A DNA stretch of 64,000 nt from Cytidiella melzeri (taxonomy: Eukaryota > Basidiomycota > Agaricomycetes > Polyporales > Irpicaceae). The notes under the pieces were generated by a model that ran no database searches, was not told the origin of the DNA, and worked only from the letters and a program-made list of their open reading frames with translations. Below, one piece after another: positions 1 through 10,380 of the stretch (its first letter is position 1; each line of letters opens with the position of its first letter). A program made the translations under genes and the position numbers. Where the stretch lies: NCBI GenBank assembly GCA_022592445.1, contig JABYQR010000085.1, forward strand, positions 1 through 64,000. The letters run 5' to 3'.

Positions 1-368
1 CAATTGACAACTTCTACAAAGCAAACCCCTGAGCGCCCCAGGTCATCAAAGCTTCACTCTTTGCGGATCTCCGCTTGCACTTTTGGGAATTCAATACCCA
101 GACCGACCCGGCTTTCCTTCACACAATCTATCCATCTACATACAATCTTAGCTGGGATGAAGGCAAACACATCGGTCTGGATATCTCAAGAACATCACAT
201 TGACGGGTACAGTCAAGTCAACAACACCAGAAGGGGAGAAACTTCCTAGCATCCTTCTGACTAGACAATTGGGGCAATTCTGCTGAATCCCTGTAGACAG
301 GTAGAAGACCTCTATCACCACAGCATAGTAATGCTTCGTGAGGACACTCAATTTTAGGAGGGGGGTAA
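1..368 (+). mobile_element. 3' internal remnant of an LTR retrotransposon (element B)
   Basis: This stretch ends in a purine-rich tract (355-368) followed directly by TGTCG at 369, the arrangement of a polypurine tract next to a 3' LTR. A degraded reading frame with several stops runs through it, but I recognise no domain. The rest of the element would lie left of the window. It is placed by structure, not by homology, and it could belong to a Ty3/gypsy or another LTR family. Confidence 0.45.
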
Positions 369-548
369 TGTCGTGGTTGGCCCAACTAGCCCTTATTTTT
401 TGCACATTACCTCTTGTTTTTATCTGTAAAACTCCGGGCTGCAACCTAGTTGCAACCTCTCTGCAAAAACTCCTTTGCACGTCTATTAAGCGCCCGTATC
501 ACGTGGCTTAGATGCTCCACACGGTCACGTTACTTGCTACTACGTCAA
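369..548 (+). repeat. Left part of the 3' LTR of element B, split by an insertion
   Basis: The LTR begins TGTCG after a purine tract. It is interrupted at 548 by the chromodomain retroelement and resumes at 7815. The flanking 5-mers GTCAA (544-548) and GTCAC (7815-7819) look like an aged target-site duplication. The two parts together make an LTR of about 760 bp. Confidence 0.55.
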
Positions 549-1042
549 TGTCATGAACATGCATACTTTTCCCTTTTCTTTTCTCTTATTTTTCCTTATC
601 TTATCTTATCAACAACACATGGCGCCTGCATGTGATCAAGTACATGTGACAAACCAGTCACATGATCATAGAAGGTGCTAAAACATTGTGGAACATTGTA
701 GAACATCGCACCATAGCACACCATACATTTCCACGGTAGTGTTAGGAGTACAGACCCGGTACCAGGGGTCCTTGTCTGAGATGTATACAAACCCACCCTG
801 TAGCTACCTAAAGACCTCAGATTCTACCTCCTGGTCTTTAGGTGACGTCCACCTTGTACCTAGTCCTTCACAGTACTAATATAACCTGGTCTTTAGCTCA
901 TTGTTAGCTGCTCCCTTGTCGTTGTTTCTCCCTCATCATCATCATCTTCCTTGCTGTCATCGTCCACACGAGTTTGCTCGTTGTTCCTCCACCCCCATTG
1001 TTGCTTCCTCGCTCTTCATAGAGTTTGGTTGTGTTCCTGACA
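549..1042 (+). repeat. 5' LTR of element A
   Basis: This LTR is 494 bp, starts TGTCATG and ends CCTGACA. It matches 7292-7814 over its whole length apart from point changes and a 29-bp tandem duplication in the 3' copy. A TATA-like GTATACAAA (782-790) lies about 30 bp before the inferred transcript start at 819. The motif TGGTCTTTA occurs at 832-840 and again at 887-895. Confidence 0.85.
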
Positions 1043-1044
1043 TT

Positions 1045-1055
1045 AGGTAGAATCT
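1045..1055 (+). promoter_or_regulatory. Self-complementary primer-binding site
   Basis: AGGTAGAATCT lies two bases after the 5' LTR and is the exact reverse complement of AGATTCTACCT inside the LTR (819-829, again at 7590-7600). No sequence beginning TGG, as expected for a tRNA 3' end, is present at this place. In Tf1 and related elements the 5' end of the transcript folds back and primes reverse transcription at such a site. The transcript start at 819 is an inference from this pairing and the upstream TATA-like box. Confidence 0.65.
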
Positions 1056-1145
1056 CCGTATGCTCGCCTGGACGTCGCGCAACCGCACATTTCCTTCCCC
1101 AAAGTTTTTGAAAGTTTAGTCCCCCCGGTTTACCAGTACGTTGTA

Positions 1146-3326
1146 TTGGCCTGGACCCTTGATCTTCCTTCTCATGTCGTGGTTGTAGTGCCAAAAGACG
1201 TATGCATCCGTCGTAACGTACCCGAGTCTTTCTTTGAGGATCAACAAGAACTGCGCAAACAAGGTCATCCCCATCTCTACACAGAGAAGGACCTTGAAGC
1301 CATTGTCTCATACGTCTCACGCTGTCCTCACTACCACCCTCTCAGTACTAGACTCCCACACTTCAACCACAAAAAGTTTGCTCGTGACAACGAGTCTATC
1401 AAGGAATGTACACGCACCGAACGTACGCAAACCCTTGCCGACCATATTGAGAAACCGTCTCTCAAGGATTGCATCTCCTGGGCACCTGCACCACCTCGAC
1501 CGGACACGCAGAAACCAGTGACACTCGACTTCCATAAGTTCTCCATCAAGGACCAAGTTGGCATCCTCAAGCCGAAGATCGAGGCCACCACCAGACGCCT
1601 CAAGATTCTGATTGAACTTACCCGTGACCGCAACAACTCACAGGTCAAATCAGTCCTGCTACTCAACAACAAACTTTTGTACCTCACAGAGCATACAGAG
1701 AAAGTACTCTCCACTTGCACGCCTGCCCAGCTCAAAGCACTGAATTGGGGCCTGCAGTCAGTAGGACAAATCAACTTCACACAACTGTGCAAGAGGTTGA
1801 CAGAGGTTACGAGTCGAATTGTGTTTGTAGCAGACGGAGGATATTTTGAGAAACTCCCTTTGTAGTAGATAGCAATCATTGAGTGCAATAATCTCTTCCA
1901 CGTCTTTGATCCCAACAATTGTCTGGACTGTCACAATAACAAAGAGGATCACACATATATCGAAGTCTGCGAACAGCAGCTGTGTCCAAATTGAAGTCAA
2001 AAGTTTGTAGTATCTTGTCTTTTCAGACAAGGACAACAATACTCCCGTTACATACCCTGTGATAACAGTCAAGTTCCGTTGACTGTCAGAGTTCCTGAAG
2101 AAGTCGAAGTTGATACCAGTCTAGTTATACCGGAAATTTCACCGGTTTCACCGGACGTCACATTTGTTACCCCCATTATTCCTGACCCCATCACTGCTCC
2201 TGTCACCCCCAAGGTTATACCAGAAACTCTACCAATTCAAACCGTTTCCCCCACTCCCATCACAATGACAACACCCGCGGTTGATCCCGCCTTGATTGCA
2301 GCCATTTTAGCTGCAGTTGCGCAAGCCATGCCAAGACCGCAAGTCACGGTCAACAATAACAATTCCAAGCCCGATAGGTACAAGGGCAAACATGGCCATG
2401 ACTTAGAGCAATTCTTGTCGCAATGTGAAGCTTACTGGGTGACTGCTGGCATCACTGAAGAAAAAACCAAGGTTCTATCAGCCATCTATTGTTTGTTGGA
2501 GAAAGCTGCACAATGGGCAATACTAGTCACCGACCACATGGCTGACAACAACGGTGACTTGCCAGGCAATCTTGACACATGGGCCAAATTCAAGGCCAAA
2601 CTCAAAAAGTACTTCGGCGATGCAACGCCTGAGGATACTGCCATTTGTGAACTGGAGAAGCTCTGTGGAGCTGAGAAGAAGGAAAGAAATGCGTGGGATG
2701 TTGGCACATACGTCACTGATTTCCACTCATACGTGGGTTGCATCAACGGGTTGAGCGACAAAGACAAGGAGATCCGGTTCATAAAGGGGCTCCCTGAATA
2801 CATCTACAGACAGCTCGCAACGGCTGAAGCTCCCCCAGCCAATTACCAAGGTTGGATTGACAGGTCTCTGAAAATGGCGGCTGCGTATGCCCGCATCAGA
2901 GAAACAACAGAGAAGAAAATTCTGTCTGTTCCCTCGTCGACCACGTCAAGACCTACCCAGTCCCAGCCTAGGTTTACCCCGGTTCCCCGAGCCTCAAATG
3001 GCCCAGTTCCCATGGAAGTTGATGCCTCCAAAAGGCAGCAGAGGCGGCGGTGTTATAACTGCCAGGAACTTACCACAGATCCCAGTCATATTGCACGCAC
3101 GTGTGCCAAGCCCGCAGTTCCTCGTCCACCTCCTCGTGGACCACGTGTAGCAGCTACCAATGCAGAGGCCTCGACCTCTAAAGCCGAAGGGAAGAAACCG
3201 GACACAACAGGAGAGCCGATTCTGTCAGGGGTATCAGAAGTAACCCTTAAAGCCATACTTGGAGAGCTGGAAAAGTTGAAGGCGGAGAATGCCGATTTCA
3301 AGAAGAGACTTGAGGAGGGTTTTTGA
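1146..3326 (+). pseudogene. Gag region of element A with in-frame stops
   Basis: An open stretch of 239 codons (1146-1865) and one of 415 codons (2079-3326) lie in the same frame. They are separated only by stops at 1863-1868 and 1992-1994, and the 210 bp between them is otherwise translatable. This suggests one longer Gag-type protein that has decayed. The downstream part is proline-rich at its start, has a capsid-like helical middle (about codons 110-270) and a zinc-knuckle-like CX2CX8HX4C around codon 325. It ends in a short charged coiled-coil-like tail. The upstream part matches no domain I know. Confidence 0.7.
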
Positions 3327-6300
3327 TTTGGGCCGTGATTTGAGCTGCGCAAGCACGTGCCCCGCGTATATCATGTAACAATAGATTTTCCATACTTGCG
3401 TCTGATGTATTAGAGACTGGTTCTGAATTGAACATTTTCACGTACCCATCACAGTTTCAGGAGTGCGGAGATATAAAGAAGTCGCAGCAATGATTGATAG
3501 TGAAGCCTCGACACTATTCATTCATAAACGGTTTGTTTGAGAGCATCGTATCAGGACCCAAAAGTTGAAACAACCAATTCCGGTGTACAACATAGATGGA
3601 ACCCCAAATTGAGATGGGGCTATTGATGAAGTCGCAATTCTCAATATGAGGATAGGGGACCACGAGGAAAGGACTACACAGTTACCGACATCGGGCCCGA
3701 AGATGTAATCATAGGAATCAATTGGTTGAGGTACCACAACCCCACCATTGATTGGTACAAAGGCATCATCAGGATGGATGGATGTCCTGAGGTGTGTAAA
3801 CCTAGAGAATGGGTTGAGGAAGTGAAGGAGGTTGCAGCTAAGAGAACAGCTGAGCCTAAACAGAAGAAGAGGATCCCGGGATTACGAAAAGTTGTCAAAC
3901 AACTTCCGTACTTGCCGGTAAATATGGAGGAGGCCAAAGAAGACCTCGAGGAGACCACAGAAGGTTCAGGAAGTTTGGAAATAGCCAAATTGCCAAAGTT
4001 ACAGGCGCAGGCCACTACTCAGCTCGGTGGAAAAGGAACTCCCCGACGCATCTTATGCACACGTCCAACACCTATAGTACAGGAAGGCAAACGCTTGTTC
4101 ACTCTAGCAGGATACACCTACTCTAGTGAATTAGCTGAGGTCGAGAACTGGGTTAAACCAGTCAAAACACTTGAGGAGATGGTACCTGAACAATATCGTC
4201 AACATGCTCATATCTTCTCCGAGACGGAGTCTCAACGACTTCCAGAACACAAGTCATACGACCATGCAATTGAGTTGATTCCGGAAGCAAAAGGATTCCA
4301 TGCAAAGTTTACCCGCTGTTGCATCCCAAGCAAGAGGAACTTGACAAGTTTATCCAGGAGAACCTAGAAAAAGGGTACATTTGACCGTCAAAGTCTCCAA
4401 TGGCATCACCTTTCTTCTTTGTCAAGAAAAAGGACGGAAAAAAGGACGGACAGTTGTGTCCGGTTCAAGACTATTGAAAGTTGAACGAAGTCACCATTAA
4501 GAACCGATATTCACTACCGTTATTCTCTGAACTTATGGATAGGCTAAGAGGCGCTAAGTTCTTCACTAAGCTGGATGTCAGGTGGGGATAAAATAATGTC
4601 CGCATCAAAGAAGGCGACGAACACAAAGCCGCATTTGTCACCAACTGAGGACTGTTTGAACCCACAGTTATGTTCTTTGGCCTTACCAATTCCCCGGCCA
4701 CATTCCAAAACATGATGAATGACATCTTTTCTGACCTCATTGCTGAAGGAAAGGTCACCGTCTACCTGGATGATATCCTCATCTACTCCAAGGAGATATC
4801 CGAACACCGCAAGGTGGTACACAAAGTTCTGAGACGGCTCAGGCAACATGACCTGTTTTTGAAACCTGAGAAATGCGAGTTTGAAAGGTCGGAGACAGAA
4901 TACCTTGGCATCATCATTGGTCATAACCAGTTATGCATGGACCCTGTCAAAGTAAAAGCAGTGGCTGAATGGCCTGTACCGCAGAATGTCTCCAATATCC
5001 GCCGATTCCGTGGGTTTGCAAACTTCTACCGGAGGTTCATCAAAGACTTCAAAAAGATATGTAAACCCCTAGACCGTCTCACAGGCAAGGTTCCTTGGAA
5101 GTGGGGTCCTGAAGAGCAGTTAGCGTTTGATGAACTCCGCCGACAATTTGTGGAAGCACCGGTATTGGCAATGTGGAGTTTTGATAGACCCACACGTTTG
5201 GAAACAGATGCATCCGGATATGCAATGGGAGGGGTATTGGAGCAACAAGCCAAAGACGGCGCGTGGCATCCAGTAGCCTATTGGTCTGAAGGCATGACTG
5301 AGACTGAACAGAACTATGAGATCTACGACCGAGAACTCATGGCAATTGTACGAGCCCTTGAAGACTGGCATCATTACTTGGAAGGGCTACCAGAGAAATT
5401 CCCTATCTTCTCTAACCACAAGAACCTCGAGTACTGGAAGACAGCTCATAACTTGACACGCCGTCAAGCACGTTGATTGTTGTTCCTCTCACGCTTTACC
5501 TTTGAAATCATTCCGAAGCCCGGAAAATCAATGGGAAAGTCGGATTCTATGTCCAGACTAGGCCAACACGAGGTCAAGGACAAAGAAGATAACCTATCAC
5601 GAATAGTCTTAGGACCAGAGGTCTTCCGAGCTGCTGCTTCTCAACGGGGGCAAGCTAGTGTACAACCAGACAGAGACCTGTTGAAACGTATCTGTGAATG
5701 TTCTCTGCGAGAGACCGAGGTGGCAGAAGCACTTGCCAAAGTCAAGAAACTCGGACCTCGTCTTCTTAGCCGAGGACTCAAAGAGTGGAACGTGGAGAAC
5801 AGACTGTTATTGTTCCGGGGAAACGTTTATGTCCCTAAAGATGACAAAATCCGAAAGGAACTGGTTTGGAGACATCATGACTTACCCACCGCCTGACATC
5901 CAGGCAGGTACAAGACACTGGAACTGCTATCTCGGAACTACTGGTGGCCCAGCATGACACGCTTTGCCAATGACTATGTAGACACATGTGACACCTGTCA
6001 AAGAACGAAGACATACCCCGCTCCACCACGCGGTCCACTCAATCCGCTAGAGCCGCCCAATGCTCCATGGGAAAGCGTCACCACGGACTTCATTGTCAAA
6101 CTACCACCATGTAAAGGATACGATTCCATCACGGTTGCAGTCAATCGAACAACAGTGCAGGTGCATTGTAATCCATCACAGGAAAACATCAAAACTCCCA
6201 AACACGTGCAGGATTATATTGCAAATGTGTTCCGACTCCATGGTGTACCTCGCCAGACGATCTCAGACCGCGGATCAGTGTTTGCATCCAAGTTTCTCTG

Positions 6301-7173
6301 TGCTATCTACGATGCACTTGGAGTAAAGTTGTACATGTCTACTGCATATCATCCCCAGACAGATAGTAAAACCGAACGTATAAACCAAGAGATAGAACAG
6401 TATCTCCAAGTGTTCTGCTTATTCAGACAGGATGACTGGGTAGATTGGTTACCGATTGCGGAGTTTGCGCTTGATAGCCGAGTACACTCGTCCACCGGGA
6501 AGGCTCCCTTCAAACTGATCTATGGGTATCTACCGGAATTCCAGGTGCCTTTAAACCCAGTGTCCAATGTTCCCGCAGCAGACAAACGTCTTCGAGCATT
6601 ACAAGAAGCCCAAGAAGATGCTAAAGCTGCGCTACAACTTACAGCAGAACACATGAAACGGTTCTACAATCATGGAGTTGCAAAAGCTTCACAGTTTAAA
6701 ATTGGTGACAAAGTTTACGTGGACCGTGAAAAACATCCAAAGGAACAGCTGGTGGCAAAGCTAGCACCAAAACAAGATGGTCCCTATGAGATCTTAGAAA
6801 AGATTGGGGATTTGAATTACCAGTTAAACTCACCATCCGGGACAAGCGCCACCCAGTGTTCCATGTGGATAGGTTGTGACTAGCCAAGACGGCAAGTTTG
6901 GTCCCTAATTGGGAATTTCCTGAACCTGAGCCGATTGTGGTAGACGAAGAAGAGGGGTACGAGGTAGAACAGATTCTTGATTCAAGGATCTTTGGGCGAA
7001 AGAAGGAGTTTCAGTACCGTGTTAAGTGGAAAGGATACCCAGAATCAGAAAATTCCTGGGAACCCGCAACCAACGTTACTCATGCTAATGAAGCCGTTAA
7101 AGATTTCCACAGACGGCACCCAGGAGCTCCACGACCAATCGCTGTATCTCTATTCTTGGCAATGAACTTCTGA
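3327..7173 (+). pseudogene. Pol of element A: protease, RT, RNase H, integrase, chromodomain (decayed)
   Basis: Domains in order: an aspartic protease remnant (about 3490-3760) whose D-S-G triad reads D-S-E; reverse transcriptase (about 4380-4950) with an intact YLDD motif; RNase H (about 5190-5470) with DASGYA but N in place of D in the usual DHKN motif; integrase with a zinc-finger-like region (about 5870-6000) and a D,D-E core (about 6085-6390); and a chromodomain (about 6958-7130). In-frame stops occur at 3538, 3610, 4382, 4475, 4589, 4646, 5474 and 5894. The frame shifts near 6830. Most stops read TGA where CGA (Arg) would fit the family. The copy is non-functional. Confidence 0.85.
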
Positions 7174-7281
7174 CCAATCAACGAGAATTTTGAGAAACTA
7201 CCTTCAGAAACTCTACGACGCGTATCCTTGTGGGAAGACAGAAAAGACTCAACTCCTGCCTTCTGGAGAAAAGGCCTTTAT

Positions 7282-7291
7282 GAGGGGGTAA
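7282..7291 (+). other. Polypurine tract of element A
   Basis: GAGGGGGTAA lies directly before the 3' LTR start at 7292. A purine tract here is the expected plus-strand primer of an LTR retroelement. Element B has a similar tract just before 369. Confidence 0.6.
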
Positions 7292-7814
7292 TATTACAAA
7301 CATGCATACTTTTCCCTTTTCTTTTCTTTTATTTTTCCTTATCTTATCTTATCAATAGCCATTTTCCTTATCTTATCTTATCAACAACACATGGCGCCTG
7401 CATGTGATCAAGTACATGTGACAAACCAGTCACATGATCATAGAAGGTGCTGGAACATTGTGGAACATTGTAGAACATTGCACCATAGCACACCATACGT
7501 TCTCACGGCAGTGTTAGGAGTACAGACCTGGTACCAGGGGTCCTTGTCTGAGATGTACATAAACCCACCCTGTAGCTACCTAAAGACCTCAGATTCTACC
7601 TCCTGGTCTTTAGGTGATGTCCACATTGTACCTAGTCCTTCACAGTACTAATATAACCTGGTCTTTAGCTCATCATTAGCTGCTTCCTCGTCGTTGTTTC
7701 TCCCTCATCATCATCATCTTCCTTGTCGTCATTGTCCACGCAAGTTTGCTTGTTGTTCCTCCACTCCCATTGTCGCTTCCTTGCTCTTCATAGAGTTTAG
7801 TTGTGTTCCTGACA
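7292..7814 (+). repeat. 3' LTR of element A
   Basis: This 523-bp LTR matches the 5' LTR (549-1042). It is longer by a 29-bp local duplication around the CTTATC repeats (about 7335-7385). Its first bases differ from the 5' LTR only by transitions, in keeping with C-to-T type decay. It ends CCTGACA at 7814. Confidence 0.85.
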
Positions 7815-8397
7815 GTCACACTGGCATGTGACTCAGCTTAAGTAAGACCACATGGCTACAACCACATGGCTCAGCCCATAGCTAGGGTTTGACGTCATAG
7901 ATACTGTTCACATGGACTCCTTTTGTTCTTTCCCTATTGTTCTCTTTATGGAAGGATGTTCTCACAGGTGTGGGAATGGAATACAATAGTTGGTCTCCTT
8001 TTAGCTAGATTCTCTCACAAGTAGAGTTCTTGGCAAGGTCTAGACAATAGCTATTATTCTCCTTTAGGTAGTTCTTTTGTTCTTCGTTCACGCAGCTTCT
8101 TGCAAAGCCTGCCCTTAAATGGTCTGTGCGCAGGTCCCTGAAGTTTATATAAGCAGCTGCATGTACGCTCCTAGCCCCCATCTCGACCTCTTGGTCTTTA
8201 CTGGGCTAGGTAAGCAAACCCCCTCTTGTACTACATAGCGGGTAGTATCAATAAAATAACTTGGTCTTTACTGGGCTAGCAACTTGCATAAAGTTTTGAT
8301 AGCTGGTGAGAGCATTGTGCTTCAAGCCTGCCACCACCTCTTTGTCGTCATCCACATCGTGTCCCTATTAGTTGCGTCAAGCTTTGTCTCTGTGACA
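7815..8397 (+). repeat. Right part of the 3' LTR of element B
   Basis: This continues the LTR that starts at 369. It holds a TATA box (TATATAAG, about 8145-8152), an AATAAA-like signal (about 8250) and an exact 20-bp direct repeat (8190-8209 and 8260-8279) containing TGGTCTTTA. It appears to end TGTGACA at 8397, which mirrors the TGTC start at 369. The end point is inferred from that symmetry. Confidence 0.5.
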
Positions 8398-8690
8398 GCC
8401 AGCAGATGCACTGGATTTCGGAGAGGATGAGTTTTGCCTTCTGTGGCAAACCGTGATTCCATTTTTTTTAACCTCCTTGTTTATTGTCGTTGAGGGCGTA
8501 GCCCTATGGTAGACCTATACACTTCGTAGGCTATTTTGAGCAGGTAATCCATCTGTCTTAAAGCTATCTATGTCATCGTGTACCTAAGTACTGGGGGGGA
8601 AGAGTTTTTCCAATTAATCAAGAGTGATAGATGGGAAATATGGATTGATATCAGGAACGGTTAATCTGTATGGGATGTCAAAACGGAGAT
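8398..8690. other. Intergenic stretch without recognised features
   Basis: I see no open frame with domain character. It may include unidentified repeat remnants between the element B LTR and the SINE-like unit. Confidence 0.4.
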
Positions 8691-8699
8691 TTTCCCGCG

Positions 8700-9052
8700 G
8701 ACCGAGCTCAGACCCGAGTGCCCCATAATGTCCCATCTCGGTTACATCTGCCACGCCGGGCCAGCCGGGGGGACCAATCCTGGCTGGGGGGCAACGCTGG
8801 CATGGGCACCACTCCACGCTCAGACGTGATGGCCGGACTACGCTGAGTATGCAGGAACGGGGCTGTCACTCGGTGATGTCCGAGGGTGATCCCGGGGAAA
8901 CACGCAGCTTCAAGCGCACATAACGAGTGCAAGACATGAGAAGGATAACGCGAACATCCATCAGCTGTGGAGAAATCAAAGGGGGGCAAGGGGATTCGAA
9001 CGCTGACGCGTCTCCTCACCCACAGCGCGGTGGCCCACTACACCACCGTGCC
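8700..9052 (-). repeat. tRNA-related SINE-like element
   Basis: On the minus strand the head (9052 downwards) resembles a tRNA. A box-A-like TGGTGTAGTGG (9035-9045) and a box-B-like CGTTCGAATCC (8992-9002) lie about 32 nt apart, which fits an internal RNA polymerase III promoter. The sequence does not fold into a proper tRNA: the acceptor and T stems do not pair. A GC-rich body of about 300 bp follows. A tRNA pseudogene is the alternative. The distal end is not defined. Confidence 0.5.
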
Positions 9053-9060
9053 ATTTTGAT

Positions 9061-9672
9061 TCCAATTTGAGACACTATGGTCATCATGAGGAAGGTGGCG
9101 AGGTCTGCCCCTTGTTGTCAGAATCTACGCGGTGGCAAGTGCACCCCAGTCAGGCAGGATGTTTGGCTTGGGGGAAACCCACAGATGCAAGTTGGGGTGT
9201 TCTCTACCCTGCATCTGGCAAAGGAACCCTTAATCTCAGAGAGTGAAAGGGCTTTTGAGTGCCATGACCTGGCATGTTGGTGAATGGTTTGTCTCTTAAA
9301 CGGAGGGGGAGGTTATTTTCTCTTTCTGCGTAGTAGCAACAACGCGCTTAGACAGGGCTAAGTCATCAGGCCTAGGACATACCACATTCATCTGTCCTGA
9401 GAAAACCGTCTGAAAGTAGCAGTTGCAGCAGGCACTTGCAGCCACAGGCCACCACGGGGCCGGGGGTCTATGTCTCCCTTTCTGTCTCTGCCAAGTACAG
9501 GTTGTGACACTTGGGCGGTGCCTGAACACCACTGCCTCGCTGTCCGGTCCACACCACTCATCCGAGGACTGTTTAAAACGACCCACAATCGGGGCGGGCG
9601 CTGGCAGCCGCTTCATGGTTTCGGACTATGGTCTCACATGTAACTACGTTACGCACGGACCTTTATAAACTT
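9061..9672. other. Intergenic stretch, repeat-like, no gene recognised
   Basis: Short open frames on both strands overlap each other and none resembles a known protein. The stretch lies between the SINE-like unit and the MITE and may be old repeat DNA. Confidence 0.4.
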
Positions 9673-9713
9673 AGATAATAATAAAATAAAAAGACCCGCT
9701 CCACGAGAACTTA

Positions 9714-9874
9714 GGGCCTGATCGGCGCCGCATTATGTAGTCGACTTATAAATAATCCCCCGCCAATAAGGAAATAAGTCGCTGTGGAAATAAGTCGAAT
9801 TAAGCGCTGGATTATTTTGTTTGGCGGGGGATTATTCCATAATGCGACTACATAATGCGCAGCCGATCAGGCCC
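9714..9874. mobile_element. 161-bp MITE with long terminal inverted repeats
   Basis: Both ends read GGGCCTGATCGGC inwards, and similarity between the arms extends about 53 bp with few mismatches, so the element could form a long hairpin. TA flanks each end (TTA on the left, TAA on the right), fitting a TA target (Tc1/mariner) or, less exactly, a Harbinger-type TWA target. It has no coding capacity. A direct repeat of about 33 bp lies on each side (9673-9707 and 9877-9909), much longer than a normal target-site duplication. Confidence 0.75.
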
Positions 9875-9970
9875 TAAGATAATAATAATAAAAAGACCCG
9901 CTCCACGAGCCTCTTCAAGTTGCTCACAACCCACCACAACTGTGTGGTGCTAAATCCCTGCGTCGTAGCT

Positions 9971-10380
9971 ATGGGGGGCCCATCGCTTGAAGTGTTCAAG
10001 TTTGCAACATACGTCTTTCTTCCACTGGTTGTCATGGCACACTATGGAAACCCAGAGTGGTACAGGAACAATGTCCTTCCCGTGAGTTCATTTGCGTTGC
10101 AACCAAGGGAGAGAGACTTCAGCTCAAAGCCTTGTAGTACAAGGAAAAGATATTTCCGCCTGAGGAGAACATTGTCAGGGTGAGTCACAATCGCTGCTTG
10201 CCATAGATTGGCTTTGCCTATGAAATGACTTGTTCGGACACCGACAATTGCTTGCATTTGCAGAATTTGCCGAATGACCAGGTTACATTAAAGGAGGAGT
10301 TGGCCCGTATTCGAGCAGAGAGGCTCCAAGCCAAGGCTGAGCGAGAAGCACAAGCTGCTGCCTTGCAACGTCCGTCGTAA
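9971..10380 (+). CDS. PET100: Cytochrome c oxidase assembly protein PET100
   Basis: Exons 9971-10081, 10138-10179 and 10264-10380 give 89 residues. PET100 is a small mitochondrial inner-membrane chaperone needed to assemble cytochrome c oxidase (complex IV). The N-terminus (MGGPSLEVFKFATYVFLPLV), the following HYGNPEWY and the PPEEN segment match the family, which is usually about 90-110 residues. One membrane segment lies near residues 10-24 and a charged, coiled-coil-like tail follows. The start is the first ATG giving the conserved N-terminus. Introns are 56 and 84 bp, both GT-AG. A MITE ends 96 bp before the start codon, so it lies in the promoter or 5' UTR. Confidence 0.88.

Larger units (their letters stand above)
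549..7814 (+). mobile_element. Ty3/gypsy chromodomain LTR retrotransposon, degenerate full-length copy (element A)
   Basis: The copy has two LTRs (549-1042 and 7292-7814), a primer-binding site, a gag region, protease, reverse transcriptase, RNase H, integrase and a C-terminal chromodomain. That domain order and the chromodomain identify a chromovirus-type Ty3/gypsy element. The LTR ends form the short inverted repeat TGTCA/TGACA. Many premature stops, at least one frameshift and changed active-site residues show that it is inactive. It is inserted in the LTR of a second retroelement. Its 11-nt priming signal suggests the self-priming Tf1/sushi group. Confidence 0.9.

Noticed and set aside
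904..1320. Minus-strand open frame of 138 codons over the LTR and leader of element A
   Set aside because: It overlaps the LTR end, the primer-binding site and the upstream Gag frame, is Arg-rich and shows no domain.
8991..9052. A true tRNA gene on the minus strand
   Set aside because: A and B boxes are present but the acceptor, anticodon and T stems do not pair, so a SINE-like head or tRNA pseudogene fits better.
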